Shown: piece by piece, positions 17,012 to 25,314 of the stretch
Layout: each line of letters opens with the position of its first letter
Position numbering within the stretch: position 1 is the first letter of the stretch
Origin: an uncultured Lachnospiraceae bacterium
Lineage (GTDB): Bacteria; Bacillota; Clostridia; Lachnospirales; Lachnospiraceae
Assembly: GCA_900316855.1 (NCBI GenBank)
Contig: ONEK01000009.1
Location: forward strand, 99,897 to 163,896
Direction: 5' to 3'
Length of the DNA: 64,000 nucleotides
Made by a program: the position numbers and the translations under genes
Notes under the pieces: generated by a model
Seen by the model: only the letters and a program-made list of their open reading frames with translations
Database searches by the model: none
Told to the model about the DNA's origin: nothing

Positions 17012-17805
17012 TTCCTGCATTCCCTCCTCCGATACAGGTACGCCCGTCTTTGTGTGACGCCGACCCGCTCCACCGCGCCGACCTGCGTCAGGATCCTGAG
17101 GACCGTGGCAAACGACACCGCCTTCCGGTGGATCCCGGCGGAATTCTCGAACTCCTTCGCCGTAAAAGGCTCCGGAAGGGATTCCGGCACCAGCCGTAAA
17201 TAATCCGCAGCCGTCTTCAAATCAATCTCATCGAAAATCCCCGACGGCACACGGTCATACCGATGGCTCCCCCGCTTCCCGTCTGTGCTCCAGCCATCGC
17301 GCACCCGGTACTCCGTAAGGTCCAGCAGCACCGGATGAATCGTCAGGTTCGGATCCGCAAGGAACGAATCGATCCGGTACAGCTCGCGGAAAACCTCGTA
17401 GAAGCTCCCCTTCACCCCCCGCCGGTTCGTCTCCAGCAGCTCCCCCGTCGCGGGATCGATCCACGTCACATACTTCACATGCGGAATCGGATAGACAATC
17501 CGCACCGGATACTCCGGCAGAAAAGCCGCAAGCTTCTCCCGCATGGCGTAAAAATTGGCGGTCTGGATCTCCGTAATGCCCTGACCGTCAAAAATATCCG
17601 CAATATAATTCCCGACCGGAATTTCCTGATGCGAAGGATCCGGATCCATGTAATCCTTCAGGATCGCGTGCACCGACTTCTCCTTCTGCATGCCGATCCC
17701 GACCCGTTCCCGCTCATCCAGCGAAACCACCCGGTTCACCGCCGCCTGGAACCGCTCCGCGTCCGGATGCCCCAGCCGCACCTCCGCAGGCCCTGTCTTA
17801 CCCAT
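16999..17805 (-). CDS. Unknown protein, possible PD-(D/E)xK-like fold plus winged helix
   Basis: 268 residues; I do not recognise a named family with confidence. A central segment reads IPVGNYIADIF, then ITEIQTANFYAMREKL, then VRIVYPI: an Asp on one strand, Glu-x-Gln on the next and a following helix, which resembles the core of restriction-endonuclease-like proteins. The C-terminal 70 residues (FTAKEFENSAGIHRKAVSFA and following, ending in a basic RRAYLYRRR) look like a winged helix. It overlaps the upstream DUF5662 gene by eight bases (ATGGGTAA), so the two are probably translated together. Nuclease activity is only an inference. Confidence 0.6.
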   Translation of the reverse strand: MGKTGPAEVRLGHPDAERFQAAVNRVVSLDERERVGIGMQKEKSVHAILKDYMDPDPSHQEIPVGNYIADIFDGQGITEIQTANFYAMREKLAAFLPEYPVRIVYPIPHVKYVTWIDPATGELLETNRRGVKGSFYEVFRELYRIDSFLADPNLTIHPVLLDLTEYRVRDGWSTDGKRGSHRYDRVPSGIFDEIDLKTAADYLRLVPESLPEPFTAKEFENSAGIHRKAVSFATVLRILTQVGAVERVGVTQRRAYLYRRRECRNQST

Positions 17806-18523
17806 CCGCTTCTCTCACATGCCTGCTGTGCCCGGACAGCTTATCCGTCATAAGACGCATCACCGGGTCCTCCTGCAGCCTCTGCTCCAGGAAAACACGC
17901 CGCTTCCCCTGCCTGTAATACAGATGCTCCCGGATGTAGCGGAACGTCTTCTCCTCGCCTTCCTCCGCCAGCATACGCAGCAGCTTCTCCAGAAGGTCCG
18001 CCGTGTCCGGATGCATGAACATCCGCGTACTCCCCTGTTCGTAATACTTCAGAGGATCCGAATCCACATAGGCATCTGCGCGGTAAATCTTCGACGCCGC
18101 TACCCGGTCCATGAACATCTCGATCACATACCGCCCCGGCATCTTGCACCCGACAAGCCCCGGCTTGTCCGCAAACCCCGGCGACGGCCTCGTCGCGTAA
18201 TCGATCCAGTACTCGTAATGATGGCGGTTGCGCCCCTTGTGATGCAGCCACGCCAGCGACCGCCCCGTCGCCTCCCGCTCCGCGTTGTTCGGCGACCGCG
18301 TCCCCTGGTAATACTTCGCACCCGCCAGAAACTCCACCGGCGAATACTTCGACAGATCATGCAGCAGACCCTGCCGGTACAGCCCCACCTGGAAGCATCC
18401 CTCCGCCACCTTCATCTTGTGACGCGTAATCGTGCACAGATGCTTCCACGCCTTCTCCGGCGTCATGTGATAATCCGCTGCTGTAAGCTTCCTGCCCTCT
18501 CCGGGCGCTGATTCACACTTCAT
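17798..18523 (-). CDS. DUF5662 family protein (HD-like)
   Basis: 241 residues. The signature is an HD-type pair, GLLHDLSKYSPVEF (about residue 52-65), followed by LAWLHHKGRNRHHYEYW (about 90-106), with HPDTADLLEKLL later, matching the DUF5662 pattern. Conserved His and Asp residues suggest a metal site, possibly phosphohydrolase-like, but no activity is established. AGGGA precedes the ATG. It is coupled by an eight-base overlap to the unknown gene downstream at 16999-17805. Confidence 0.75.
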   Translation of the reverse strand: MKCESAPGEGRKLTAADYHMTPEKAWKHLCTITRHKMKVAEGCFQVGLYRQGLLHDLSKYSPVEFLAGAKYYQGTRSPNNAEREATGRSLAWLHHKGRNRHHYEYWIDYATRPSPGFADKPGLVGCKMPGRYVIEMFMDRVAASKIYRADAYVDSDPLKYYEQGSTRMFMHPDTADLLEKLLRMLAEEGEEKTFRYIREHLYYRQGKRRVFLEQRLQEDPVMRLMTDKLSGHSRHVREADG

Positions 18524-18554
18524 AAATGTCCCTGTTCTAATTTATTGTACTGCA

Positions 18555-18592
18555 GGCCCGCACAGACGAAGACGGCGCCGCCTGCGCGGGCC
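18555..18592 (-). terminator. Possible terminator after the GlgX-like gene
   Basis: GGCCCGC (18555-18561) pairs with GCGGGCC (18586-18592), with further pairing inside. It lies just downstream of the 18603-20555 gene and is followed on the minus strand by AT-rich DNA but no clean T-run, so termination is uncertain. Confidence 0.4.
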
Positions 18593-18602
18593 GCCTCAGC
18601 TT

Positions 18603-20555
18603 TCAGAACCCCTGCGCGTCAGCCGCCTTCTTCCCGGCAGACGCCTTCTTCCCGGCGGTCCCCTTCGCCGCCTTCTCCGGCTCGAACTCCTTCTTCGCGA
18701 TCAGAATCCGCACACTCCGCCCCTTCACGAACACATGCCTCTGATCCTTCAATAGCTCCGGCTCCGCAAGGAACGCCGGCTCCTCGAACGTATCCATCAC
18801 AACCCGCCACCGGTACCCCGCAGGCACTGACGGAACCGCCAGCTGCTGATTGTGCCAGTGCATGTTGATCGCCACATACACAAGCGTCTTCGTCGGATTC
18901 TCCGGCGCGTACTCCTCGTTGTACAGCACACCCACCGTGTGACTGTACCCCGCAAAATCCGGCTTCCACGCCTCACGCCCGTGGAACGACACATCCGGGA
19001 ACCCCGTCGACCTGTAATCACTGAACTTAAACGGCACCCGCATCCGGAAAACCGCATGCTCCTTCCGGAACTGTGTCATCTTCTCCGTGAAATTCAGCAG
19101 CTCCTTCCCGTCCACCGTCTCGCGCCAGTTCATCCAGCCCGTCTCATTGTCCTGACAGTAGACATTGTTGTTGCCGCCCTGCGAATTGCACCGCTCATCA
19201 CCCGCCGTGATAACCGGTGTCCCCTGCGCCAGCAGGTTCAGCGCCATGAAATTCCGCATCTGCCGGTTTCTGAGGAACCGGATCTCACGCTTGAAGCTTG
19301 GCCCCTCGACGCCGCAGTTCCACGAATCATTGTCGTTCGCGCCGTCCTGGTTGTTCTCCCCGTTCTCCTCGTTGTGCTTGTAGTTGTACGAGACGAGATC
19401 GTTCAGCGTGAACCCCTCGTAATTCGTCACATAATGCACCGCACCGTGCTCCGCGGGAACCGTCACGAACTCCTTTACAAACGGCCGCAGCACGTTGTCG
19501 TCGCTCTTGACAAACTTACGCGCCAGCTTCTCGAACGTATCACGATACTCGCACAGATGCCGGATCGAAGGCTTCCCCGCCGCGATATTGCGCCGGTCCT
19601 CCTTCTGCAGATCCTCATAAGGGAAATCGTAGTAGAAAAGATCCGTGTCCGCCAGCAGCGGATCGGAAGCGATCTCATCGAGCCGCCGGATGTCGCCCTT
19701 CAGGTGGAACCCGTCCACCTGGTAATGCGTCACATAGAACCGGCACGCCTGCAGCTGCGTCCTCGCTGCCGCCTGCTCGCTGAAAAACATCTGCAGATAC
19801 ACGTAAATCCCGTTCTCGTGGAGCTTCTGCACCAGCTCCAGGAACTCCTTCTGCGGCTCGCCGCAGCTGTACGAGCGCTTCGGGGCAAAATACCGCCCCG
19901 TCCCGAAATTCCAGTAATTGTCCTTGCCGCCCGCCTGCTCCTTCGCATCCTGCACCGAATCGTGCCCGGACAGAACCAGCTCCTCAATCGACAGGTCATG
20001 TGTCTGCGGAAACAGCTCATAGCACGGCAGCAGCTCGATCGCCGTGACGCCGATTTTCTTCAGATAGGGAATTTTCTCCATGATTCCGGCGAACGTGCCG
20101 CGGTGCTGCACGCGCGACGTCTTCGACGCCGTGAAGCCCTTCGCGTGGCACACATAGATCACCCGGTCGGACCAGGCGCTCTTTTCGCCGTTATGATTGA
20201 ACGGAAGCTCCTCCTCCGGATAGGGGAACAGCTTGCAGATGTTCGCCGGTCCGTCCTTGAGCTTCACGCTCAGGACCTCCCGGGCGTACGGATCCTCGAA
20301 GATCTCGTCGTCCCGGTAGTAGCGGTAGCCCCACTCGGACGGATCCAGCCCCCGGATCTTCATGGAATACAGTGACCCGCACCGGTACTCCCCGGGGAAC
20401 GGCACCTTCACCTCGCGAAGATCCGGCAGATGATACAGGATCACACCGCAGTCCTTCGTATCGCGGAAAACCTTCGAGAAGACCACCCCGTCCCGCTCCG
20501 TCACCGTGCCGGGTGAAACACAATGCGCCGCTGTTGTCTCAAATTCCTTTGCCAT
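18603..20555 (-). CDS. GlgX/isoamylase-like GH13 protein lacking catalytic residues
   Basis: 650 residues related to glycogen debranching enzyme. Conserved parts include WSDRVIYVCHAKGFT, IGVTAIELLPCYELF, GFTLNDLVSYNYKHNEENG, DNDSWNCGVEGPS and QGGNNNVYCQDNETGW. However, the GH13 active-site regions are altered. Region I (normally DVVYNH) reads VYLQMFFSEQ. Region II (normally DGFRFD) reads VDGFHLKGD, losing Arg and the nucleophile Asp. Region III (normally the acid Glu in AEPW) reads DLFYYDFPYED. Region IV (normally AHDGFTL) reads NYEGFTL. It should therefore be inactive as a hydrolase and may bind glycogen or scaffold. The C-terminus has a Lys/Ala-rich tail. AAGGAG precedes the ATG. Confidence 0.85.
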   Translation of the reverse strand: MAKEFETTAAHCVSPGTVTERDGVVFSKVFRDTKDCGVILYHLPDLREVKVPFPGEYRCGSLYSMKIRGLDPSEWGYRYYRDDEIFEDPYAREVLSVKLKDGPANICKLFPYPEEELPFNHNGEKSAWSDRVIYVCHAKGFTASKTSRVQHRGTFAGIMEKIPYLKKIGVTAIELLPCYELFPQTHDLSIEELVLSGHDSVQDAKEQAGGKDNYWNFGTGRYFAPKRSYSCGEPQKEFLELVQKLHENGIYVYLQMFFSEQAAARTQLQACRFYVTHYQVDGFHLKGDIRRLDEIASDPLLADTDLFYYDFPYEDLQKEDRRNIAAGKPSIRHLCEYRDTFEKLARKFVKSDDNVLRPFVKEFVTVPAEHGAVHYVTNYEGFTLNDLVSYNYKHNEENGENNQDGANDNDSWNCGVEGPSFKREIRFLRNRQMRNFMALNLLAQGTPVITAGDERCNSQGGNNNVYCQDNETGWMNWRETVDGKELLNFTEKMTQFRKEHAVFRMRVPFKFSDYRSTGFPDVSFHGREAWKPDFAGYSHTVGVLYNEEYAPENPTKTLVYVAINMHWHNQQLAVPSVPAGYRWRVVMDTFEEPAFLAEPELLKDQRHVFVKGRSVRILIAKKEFEPEKAAKGTAGKKASAGKKAADAQGF

Positions 20556-20673
20556 GCCTACCTGTCTCCTTTGCAGATTCCCGCAGAACCACGTTTACAC
20601 TTCCCCCATTTTCATAATCTGCTTTATTTTAGCACACACGCGCCCCCTCCGCCGAAAAAGCTCCCCGGATGCC

Positions 20674-20707
20674 AAAAGATCATCTGAAGTAGGCATCATG
20701 ATCTTTT
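20674..20707. terminator. AT-rich hairpin between genes
   Basis: AAAAGATCAT (20674-20683) and ATGATCTTTT (20698-20707) form a 10-base stem flanked by A and T runs, so it could stop transcription in either direction. It covers the 3' end of the small gene at 20696-21040 and lies upstream of the GlgX-like gene. Confidence 0.55.
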
Positions 20708-21040
20708 CTTTCCAGTTTTCTGCCCTTTTTCTTTCTCCGCGGCTCTGCCGTTTTTCCTGATGCGCTTATGTTCTGCTGGCTGGCCTGTAGCACTTTCCGG
20801 TCCTTTTTCCGCCGCCCTGTCCTCTGCCTCGAAAACATTCCGCGCCGACTGATCCAGGTCTCCCGTGAAGGCATAGCTCTCCTTCAAATGGTCAATGAGA
20901 CACCCGGCATACCAGTCATACAGCCCGCACTCCTTATGAAAAACCGTGCAGTCCGTAAGAATCGGCAGGATCAGTCTCCTGTCACCGACCGTCGTTTCGA
21001 TGCAGTCCGAATCCGCGTCTTGAATCCAGGTAAAGGTCAT
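20696..21040 (-). CDS. Small hypothetical protein
   Basis: About 114 residues from the ATG at 21038-21040 (a TTG four codons upstream is possible). The N-terminal 65 residues (MTFTWIQDADSDC, LILPILTDCTVFHKECGLYDWY) look folded; the C-terminal 45 are strongly charged and Lys/Ala/Glu-rich, probably disordered and nucleic-acid-binding in character. I do not recognise a family. It sits between two terminator-like hairpins. No good ribosome site is visible. Confidence 0.4.
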   Translation of the reverse strand: MTFTWIQDADSDCIETTVGDRRLILPILTDCTVFHKECGLYDWYAGCLIDHLKESYAFTGDLDQSARNVFEAEDRAAEKGPESATGQPAEHKRIRKNGRAAEKEKGQKTGKKRS

Positions 21041-21114
21041 GCGGCTTTTCAAATCGCCGCTGCGTTATAATCTCTTCATGGATATTGAATCGGTATGCCG
21101 ATATATTGACAAGA

Positions 21115-21152
21115 GAAAAAAAGCACCCATCTCACAGATCGGAGAAGGGTGC
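21115..21152 (-). terminator. Rho-independent terminator of the nucleoside ABC operon
   Basis: On the minus strand GCACCC pairs with GGGTGC (21123-21152), with an inner TCTC/GAGA stem, followed by a run of T (21115-21122 on the plus strand are A-rich). It lies about 140 bases downstream of the permease gene at 21294. Confidence 0.8.
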
Positions 21153-21153
21153 A

Positions 21154-21261
21154 ATCACGAAACATCCGCCGATGCGGATGTTTCCGTGATACGAGGCGAT
21201 ACCAAATGCATTCGCCTCGATTTATCATAAGGCGAAACCGCCTGCGCGGATTTCGCCTTAT
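21154..21261. repeat. Intergenic hairpin array 3 (downstream of the ABC operon)
   Basis: Three hairpins. 21154-21190 has ends ATCACG/CGTGAT, one bulged C and tetraloop CGAT (ATCG on the other strand). 21192-21219 has arms CGAGGCGA/TCGCCTCG. 21227-21261 has ATAAGGCGAAA, CCGC, loop CTGC, GCGG, bulged A, then the complementary arm. The last one, read on the minus strand, differs by only one base from hairpin A1 of array 2 over its 25-base core, and is followed by ATGAT as there. The order A-ATGAT-B on the minus strand equals that of array 2 on the plus strand. Confidence 0.85.
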
Positions 21262-21293
21262 GGGCGCCAGTCAAAGCGGGCGTAATAAGGAAA

Positions 21294-22232
21294 TCACCTT
21301 GACCCCTTGTCGTAGGGGATGCCCTCCGCCTTCGGCGCGCGCGAATTGCGCGACGTAAACGCCAGAACGAGGAGTGAAATGATGTACGGCATCATGTTGT
21401 AGACCGTGCCGGGGATATGCAGCGCCGCCATCCAGTCGAAGCCGGAATACACATTCGACAGAGCGCGGAAGAACCCGAACAGGAGCGCTGCCAGTCCGAT
21501 GTTCACCGGCTTCCACGCGCCGAAGATCATAACGGCCAGGGCGAGGAACCCGAAGCCCGCGACGCCTGTCTCAAACTTCCACTCCGATGTGCCTGCCGTG
21601 ATGTAGACGATGCCGCCGATGCCGCCGAGAACGCCGGAAATCAGCACGCCCGCCCAGCGCATTTTGTACACATTGATGCCGACGGAATCCGCCGCCTGGG
21701 GATTTTCGCCGCAGGCCATGAGCCGCAGGCCGAACTTCGTCTTATACAGGATCACATACGCCAAGGTCAGCGCGAGCAGCGCGACCAGCATGAACCAGTT
21801 GAAATCAAACGATCCGATCCGGACGATGAACGCCTTCTTCGACGCGACATACTGCACGGTCGAGGAGACATTGTCCTCGTTCTCCGCCATGTTGATTGCC
21901 TTCACGATAACCGTCGCAGCAGCGGTCGACAGAATGTTCAGCGCCGTCCCGACGAGCGTCTGGTCCGCCTTGAAATTAATGCAGGCGACGCCCAGCAGCA
22001 CCGTATAAGCAAGGCCCGACAATGCCGAAACGAGGAGCACGACCAGCACCGTGACGAGGGCATGCGCCGAACCGAGTGACTTCATTGTGAGCGCTCCGCC
22101 GAGCGCCCCCATGACCATAACGCCCTCCAGGCCCAGGTTGATGACACCCGAATGCTCGGAGAAGCACCCGCCCAGCGCAACCAGTGACAGAACCGAAGCA
22201 AAAATCAACGTGTACTGAATGAGGAGTACCAT
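21294..22232 (-). CDS. Nucleoside ABC transporter permease (YufQ/NupQ type)
   Basis: 312-residue inner-membrane permease with about eight to ten hydrophobic segments. The motif EHSGVINLGLEGVMVMGALGG near residue 26 and the MACGENPQAADSVGIN cytoplasmic loop are typical of the BMP-dependent nucleoside importers. The ATG shares its A with the stop of the upstream permease gene (TGATG), indicating translational coupling. It is the last gene of the operon bmpA-(ATPase)-(permease)-(permease), followed by the terminator at 21115-21152. Confidence 0.88.
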   Translation of the reverse strand: MVLLIQYTLIFASVLSLVALGGCFSEHSGVINLGLEGVMVMGALGGALTMKSLGSAHALVTVLVVLLVSALSGLAYTVLLGVACINFKADQTLVGTALNILSTAAATVIVKAINMAENEDNVSSTVQYVASKKAFIVRIGSFDFNWFMLVALLALTLAYVILYKTKFGLRLMACGENPQAADSVGINVYKMRWAGVLISGVLGGIGGIVYITAGTSEWKFETGVAGFGFLALAVMIFGAWKPVNIGLAALLFGFFRALSNVYSGFDWMAALHIPGTVYNMMPYIISLLVLAFTSRNSRAPKAEGIPYDKGSR

Positions 22233-23452
22233 CAGTCATCCCCTCCCTTCTTCTCCTGTTCGGACTCAGCAGTTCCGAATGCCTCTTTTGCATCCGCCGC
22301 CTCAGAGCGCGCCGTTTCCGCAGCACCAGCCGCGGCCCCGGCCGCCTTCGCCGCGAGGATCTTCTTCTCCTCGCTTGCCGCGAGCCGCGTGTTCATCACG
22401 TATTTGAAAAACAGCACGAAGCCGCACAGGTAGATGATGATCGCCGAGATGAGGTCAGACACCTGTGAGGGGTAAATTTTCTTGTTAAGGTACGAGCCGC
22501 CGCTCGTGATGTGCTGGATGAAAAACGACGAGAAAATCGTTCCGATGGGATGGAGGCCTCCGAGGAACGTCGCCGCGATGCCGTTGAAGCCCATGTCCGG
22601 CACGGATGACTGCGTCGTCGACCACTGCTCGTAGCCCGAAAGATACAGGAATGAAGCCCCGACGCCCGCGAGCGCGCCGCCGATGACGAGCGTGAGGATC
22701 AGGTTCTTCTTCTCGTTCATGCCGGCGTATTTTGCCGCGTCCTTGTTGAATCCGGTCGCGAGGATCTCGTAGCCCAGCTTTGTTTTCGACAGAACCACCC
22801 AGATGAGAACCGCGACGAGAATCGAGATCGGCACCGCGATCGTCACATACTGGTTATGCGTAAACAGCTTGTCCAGTCCCGCTGTCGGCAGGAGCGCGCC
22901 GCTGTTCACCGCGCCGACCTGAATCGTGTACGGGCTCGCGGGATCCTTCACGTTCGCCAGCAGCATGTTCACGAGATACAGGCCGATCCAGTTCAGCATG
23001 ATGCCGGAGATAACCTCGTTCACGTTGCCGTAGGCCTTCAGAACCCCGACGATGGCGCCCCACACCGCACCGGCTGCAAGCGCAAGAAGCACGCACAGCG
23101 GCCACGGCAGCTTCCAGGCAAGCGCCGCCCACAGGCACGCTCCCGCACCCACGACGTACTGCCCCGCGGCGCCGATATTAAACAGCCCCGCCTTGTAGCA
23201 GAAGTTGATGGACAGCGCGCACATCAGGAGCGGCGCCGTCTTCGCCAGCGTATTGCCCAGATATTTCAGGGCGGCAGGCTTCGACGGATAGTTGAAAAAG
23301 TTTTTGATGATCGTCAGGATTGCCTCGCCCGCGCCCGCGGGATCAATCGCCAGCAGCACAAGGTAGCCCACGAACAGACCCAGGATTACACAGATCACCG
23401 CGGCCAGGATCGACTGGAAGGCGGAATTTTTCAGAATGCTTTTCTTATTCAT
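22232..23452 (-). CDS. Nucleoside ABC transporter permease (YufP/NupP type)
   Basis: 406 residues. Polytopic membrane protein with the family motif KTAPLLMCALSINFCYKAGLFNIGAAGQ near residue 70-95, a YAGMNEKKNLI cytoplasmic loop and a VSDLISAIIIYLCGFVLFFKY final segment. It pairs with the 21294 permease. The C-terminal 40 residues are hydrophilic, Ala/Glu-rich and probably disordered. The ATG overlaps the stop of the ATPase gene by four bases. Confidence 0.88.
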   Translation of the reverse strand: MNKKSILKNSAFQSILAAVICVILGLFVGYLVLLAIDPAGAGEAILTIIKNFFNYPSKPAALKYLGNTLAKTAPLLMCALSINFCYKAGLFNIGAAGQYVVGAGACLWAALAWKLPWPLCVLLALAAGAVWGAIVGVLKAYGNVNEVISGIMLNWIGLYLVNMLLANVKDPASPYTIQVGAVNSGALLPTAGLDKLFTHNQYVTIAVPISILVAVLIWVVLSKTKLGYEILATGFNKDAAKYAGMNEKKNLILTLVIGGALAGVGASFLYLSGYEQWSTTQSSVPDMGFNGIAATFLGGLHPIGTIFSSFFIQHITSGGSYLNKKIYPSQVSDLISAIIIYLCGFVLFFKYVMNTRLAASEEKKILAAKAAGAAAGAAETARSEAADAKEAFGTAESEQEKKGGDD

Positions 23453-24999
23453 GCCTTCACCTCTTTATCTCTTTTTGCTCCCGCCATATACAGGCCGAGC
23501 TCCTGCGTGTTCGTCTTCTTCGGGTCAAGCTCTCCCGCGATCTCGCCCTCATACATAACGAGGATCCGGTCGGACAAATTCATGACCTCCTCCAGCTCCA
23601 GCGAAACCAGCAGCACCGCTGCGCCGGCGTCTCTTGCCTTTATGAGCTGCTTGTGGATGAATTCGATGGCGCCGACATCGAGGCCGCGCGTCGGCTGCAC
23701 CGCTACGACCAGCTTCGTGTTCCGGTCGAGCTCACGCGCGATGATCGCCTTCTGCTGATTGCCGCCCGACATCGACCGCGCTATCGTCACAGGCCCCTGT
23801 CCGGAGCGGACGTCATATTCCTGGATCAGGCGGTTCGCGTATTTGCGGATCGCGCCCTTTTTCAGGAACCCTGCCCCGCTCACGAATTCCGGCTTGTAAT
23901 AGCTCTGCAGCGCCAGGTTGTATTCCAGCGAATAGTCCAGCACGAGGCCGTGCTTGTGCCGGTCCTCCGGGATGTGACACATATCCTTCGAGCGGTCACG
24001 GATCGTGGCGTGCGTAATGTCGCGCCCGCAGACCGTGATCGACCCCGACTTCACAGGCTCGAGTCCCGTAAGCCCGTAGATCAGCTCCGTCTGCCCGTTC
24101 CCGTCGATGCCGGCAATGCAGACGATCTCGCCTGCGTGCACCTGGAACGAAACATTTTTCACCGCGTTGTTGTGATGCAGCTTCGAGGCAACCGTCATGT
24201 CCTTCACGTCGAGCACGACATCCCCCGGCTTTGCCTTGTCCTTGGCAACGACAAGCTCCACATCGCGGCCGACCATCATGCGGGACAGCTCGTTTTCATT
24301 CGTGTCCCTGATATTCACCGTCCCGATGCACTTGCCGCGGCGAAGCACCGTACACCGGTCCGCCACCTCTATGATCTCGTTCAGCTTGTGGGAGATGAAC
24401 AGAATCGACTTCCCCTCCTTCGCGAGGTTCTTCATGATCTGCATCAGCTCCTCGATCTCCTGCGGCGTCAGCACCGCCGTCGGCTCGTCGAAAATCAGGA
24501 TATCGTTGTCCCGGTACAGCATCTTAAGGATCTCGGTCCTCTGCTGCATGCCGACCGTGATATCCTCGATCTTCGCGTCCGGGTCAACCTTCAGGTTGTA
24601 CTTCTGTGACAGGGCGAGGATCTTCTTTTTCGCCTCGTCCTTCTGCAGGAACCCGTTCTTCGTCGACTCCACGCCGAGGATGATGTTGTCGAGCACCGTG
24701 AAGCACTGCACCAGCTTGAAGTGCTGATGCACCATGCCGATGCCCAGATCGTTCGCGACGTTCGGATTCGTGATCTTCACGTCCTTCCCGCCGATCCGGA
24801 TCGTGCCCTCCTCCGCCTGATACAGGCCGAACAGCACGCTCATAAGCGTCGATTTCCCCGCGCCGTTCTCGCCAAGAAGCGCGTGAATCTCGCCCCTTTT
24901 CACCTGCAGCGTGATATTGTCATTCGCCACGATCCCGGGGAACCGCTTCGTGATCCCCAGCATCTCGATTGCATACGGCTCTTCCAACTTCTGCCACAC
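23449..24999 (-). CDS. Nucleoside ABC transporter ATP-binding protein (YufO/NupO type)
   Basis: 516 residues with two ABC domains in tandem. First: Walker A LLGENGAGKSTLMS, VGMQQRTEILKML, Walker B ILIFDEPTAVLTP. Second: a degenerate P-loop CIAGIDGNGQTELI, signature SMSGGNQQKAIIARE and VVAVQPTRGLDVGA. This double layout with a weak second Walker A is standard for sugar/nucleoside importers. The start is uncertain: GTG at 24997-24999 sits too close to AAGGAG, and a TTG four codons downstream has better spacing. Second gene of the import operon, about 315 bases after bmpA; that gap holds a terminator. Confidence 0.9.
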   Translation of the reverse strand: MWQKLEEPYAIEMLGITKRFPGIVANDNITLQVKRGEIHALLGENGAGKSTLMSVLFGLYQAEEGTIRIGGKDVKITNPNVANDLGIGMVHQHFKLVQCFTVLDNIILGVESTKNGFLQKDEAKKKILALSQKYNLKVDPDAKIEDITVGMQQRTEILKMLYRDNDILIFDEPTAVLTPQEIEELMQIMKNLAKEGKSILFISHKLNEIIEVADRCTVLRRGKCIGTVNIRDTNENELSRMMVGRDVELVVAKDKAKPGDVVLDVKDMTVASKLHHNNAVKNVSFQVHAGEIVCIAGIDGNGQTELIYGLTGLEPVKSGSITVCGRDITHATIRDRSKDMCHIPEDRHKHGLVLDYSLEYNLALQSYYKPEFVSGAGFLKKGAIRKYANRLIQEYDVRSGQGPVTIARSMSGGNQQKAIIARELDRNTKLVVAVQPTRGLDVGAIEFIHKQLIKARDAGAAVLLVSLELEEVMNLSDRILVMYEGEIAGELDPKKTNTQELGLYMAGAKRDKEVKA

Positions 25000-25212
25000 T
25001 CCTTCCCCTCATGATGCAAAATCCAGCAGTTAGACCAGAGGTGTTCCTGTAACACATGAATTGCTTCGCGCGTCCGCAACGCTATAAACATCCCAAATCC
25101 ACGCACCGCATTGTTTCCGGATGTTTAGCGTCTTTCGGGTATCAGATTCTAATTCGGATATGTCCGGAATCAATTTGATGCCCTGAACCCTTGCGTTAAT
25201 AATAACAAAAAT

Positions 25213-25239
25213 GCCCGCCGGATAAAATATCCGGCGGGC
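25213..25239 (-). terminator. Terminator or attenuator after bmpA
   Basis: A perfect 12-base stem GCCCGCCGGATA with loop of three, followed on the minus strand by ATTTTTGTTATT. It lies between bmpA and the ATPase gene, so it probably lowers readthrough and leaves the binding protein in excess over the transporter. The rest of 25000-25314 holds nothing recognisable. Confidence 0.85.
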
Positions 25240-25314
25240 ACCTCTTATTCGTTATTTACCTGTTCAGCCCGGGACGAGTGCCAATTTCATTCGGGAATAT
25301 CCGGAGCGCCAGGA

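Noticed and set aside
18852..20375. A long plus-strand frame opposite the GlgX-like gene
   Set aside because: Antisense shadow of a clear GH13-related protein; composition is biased to Arg, Leu, Val and Ile.
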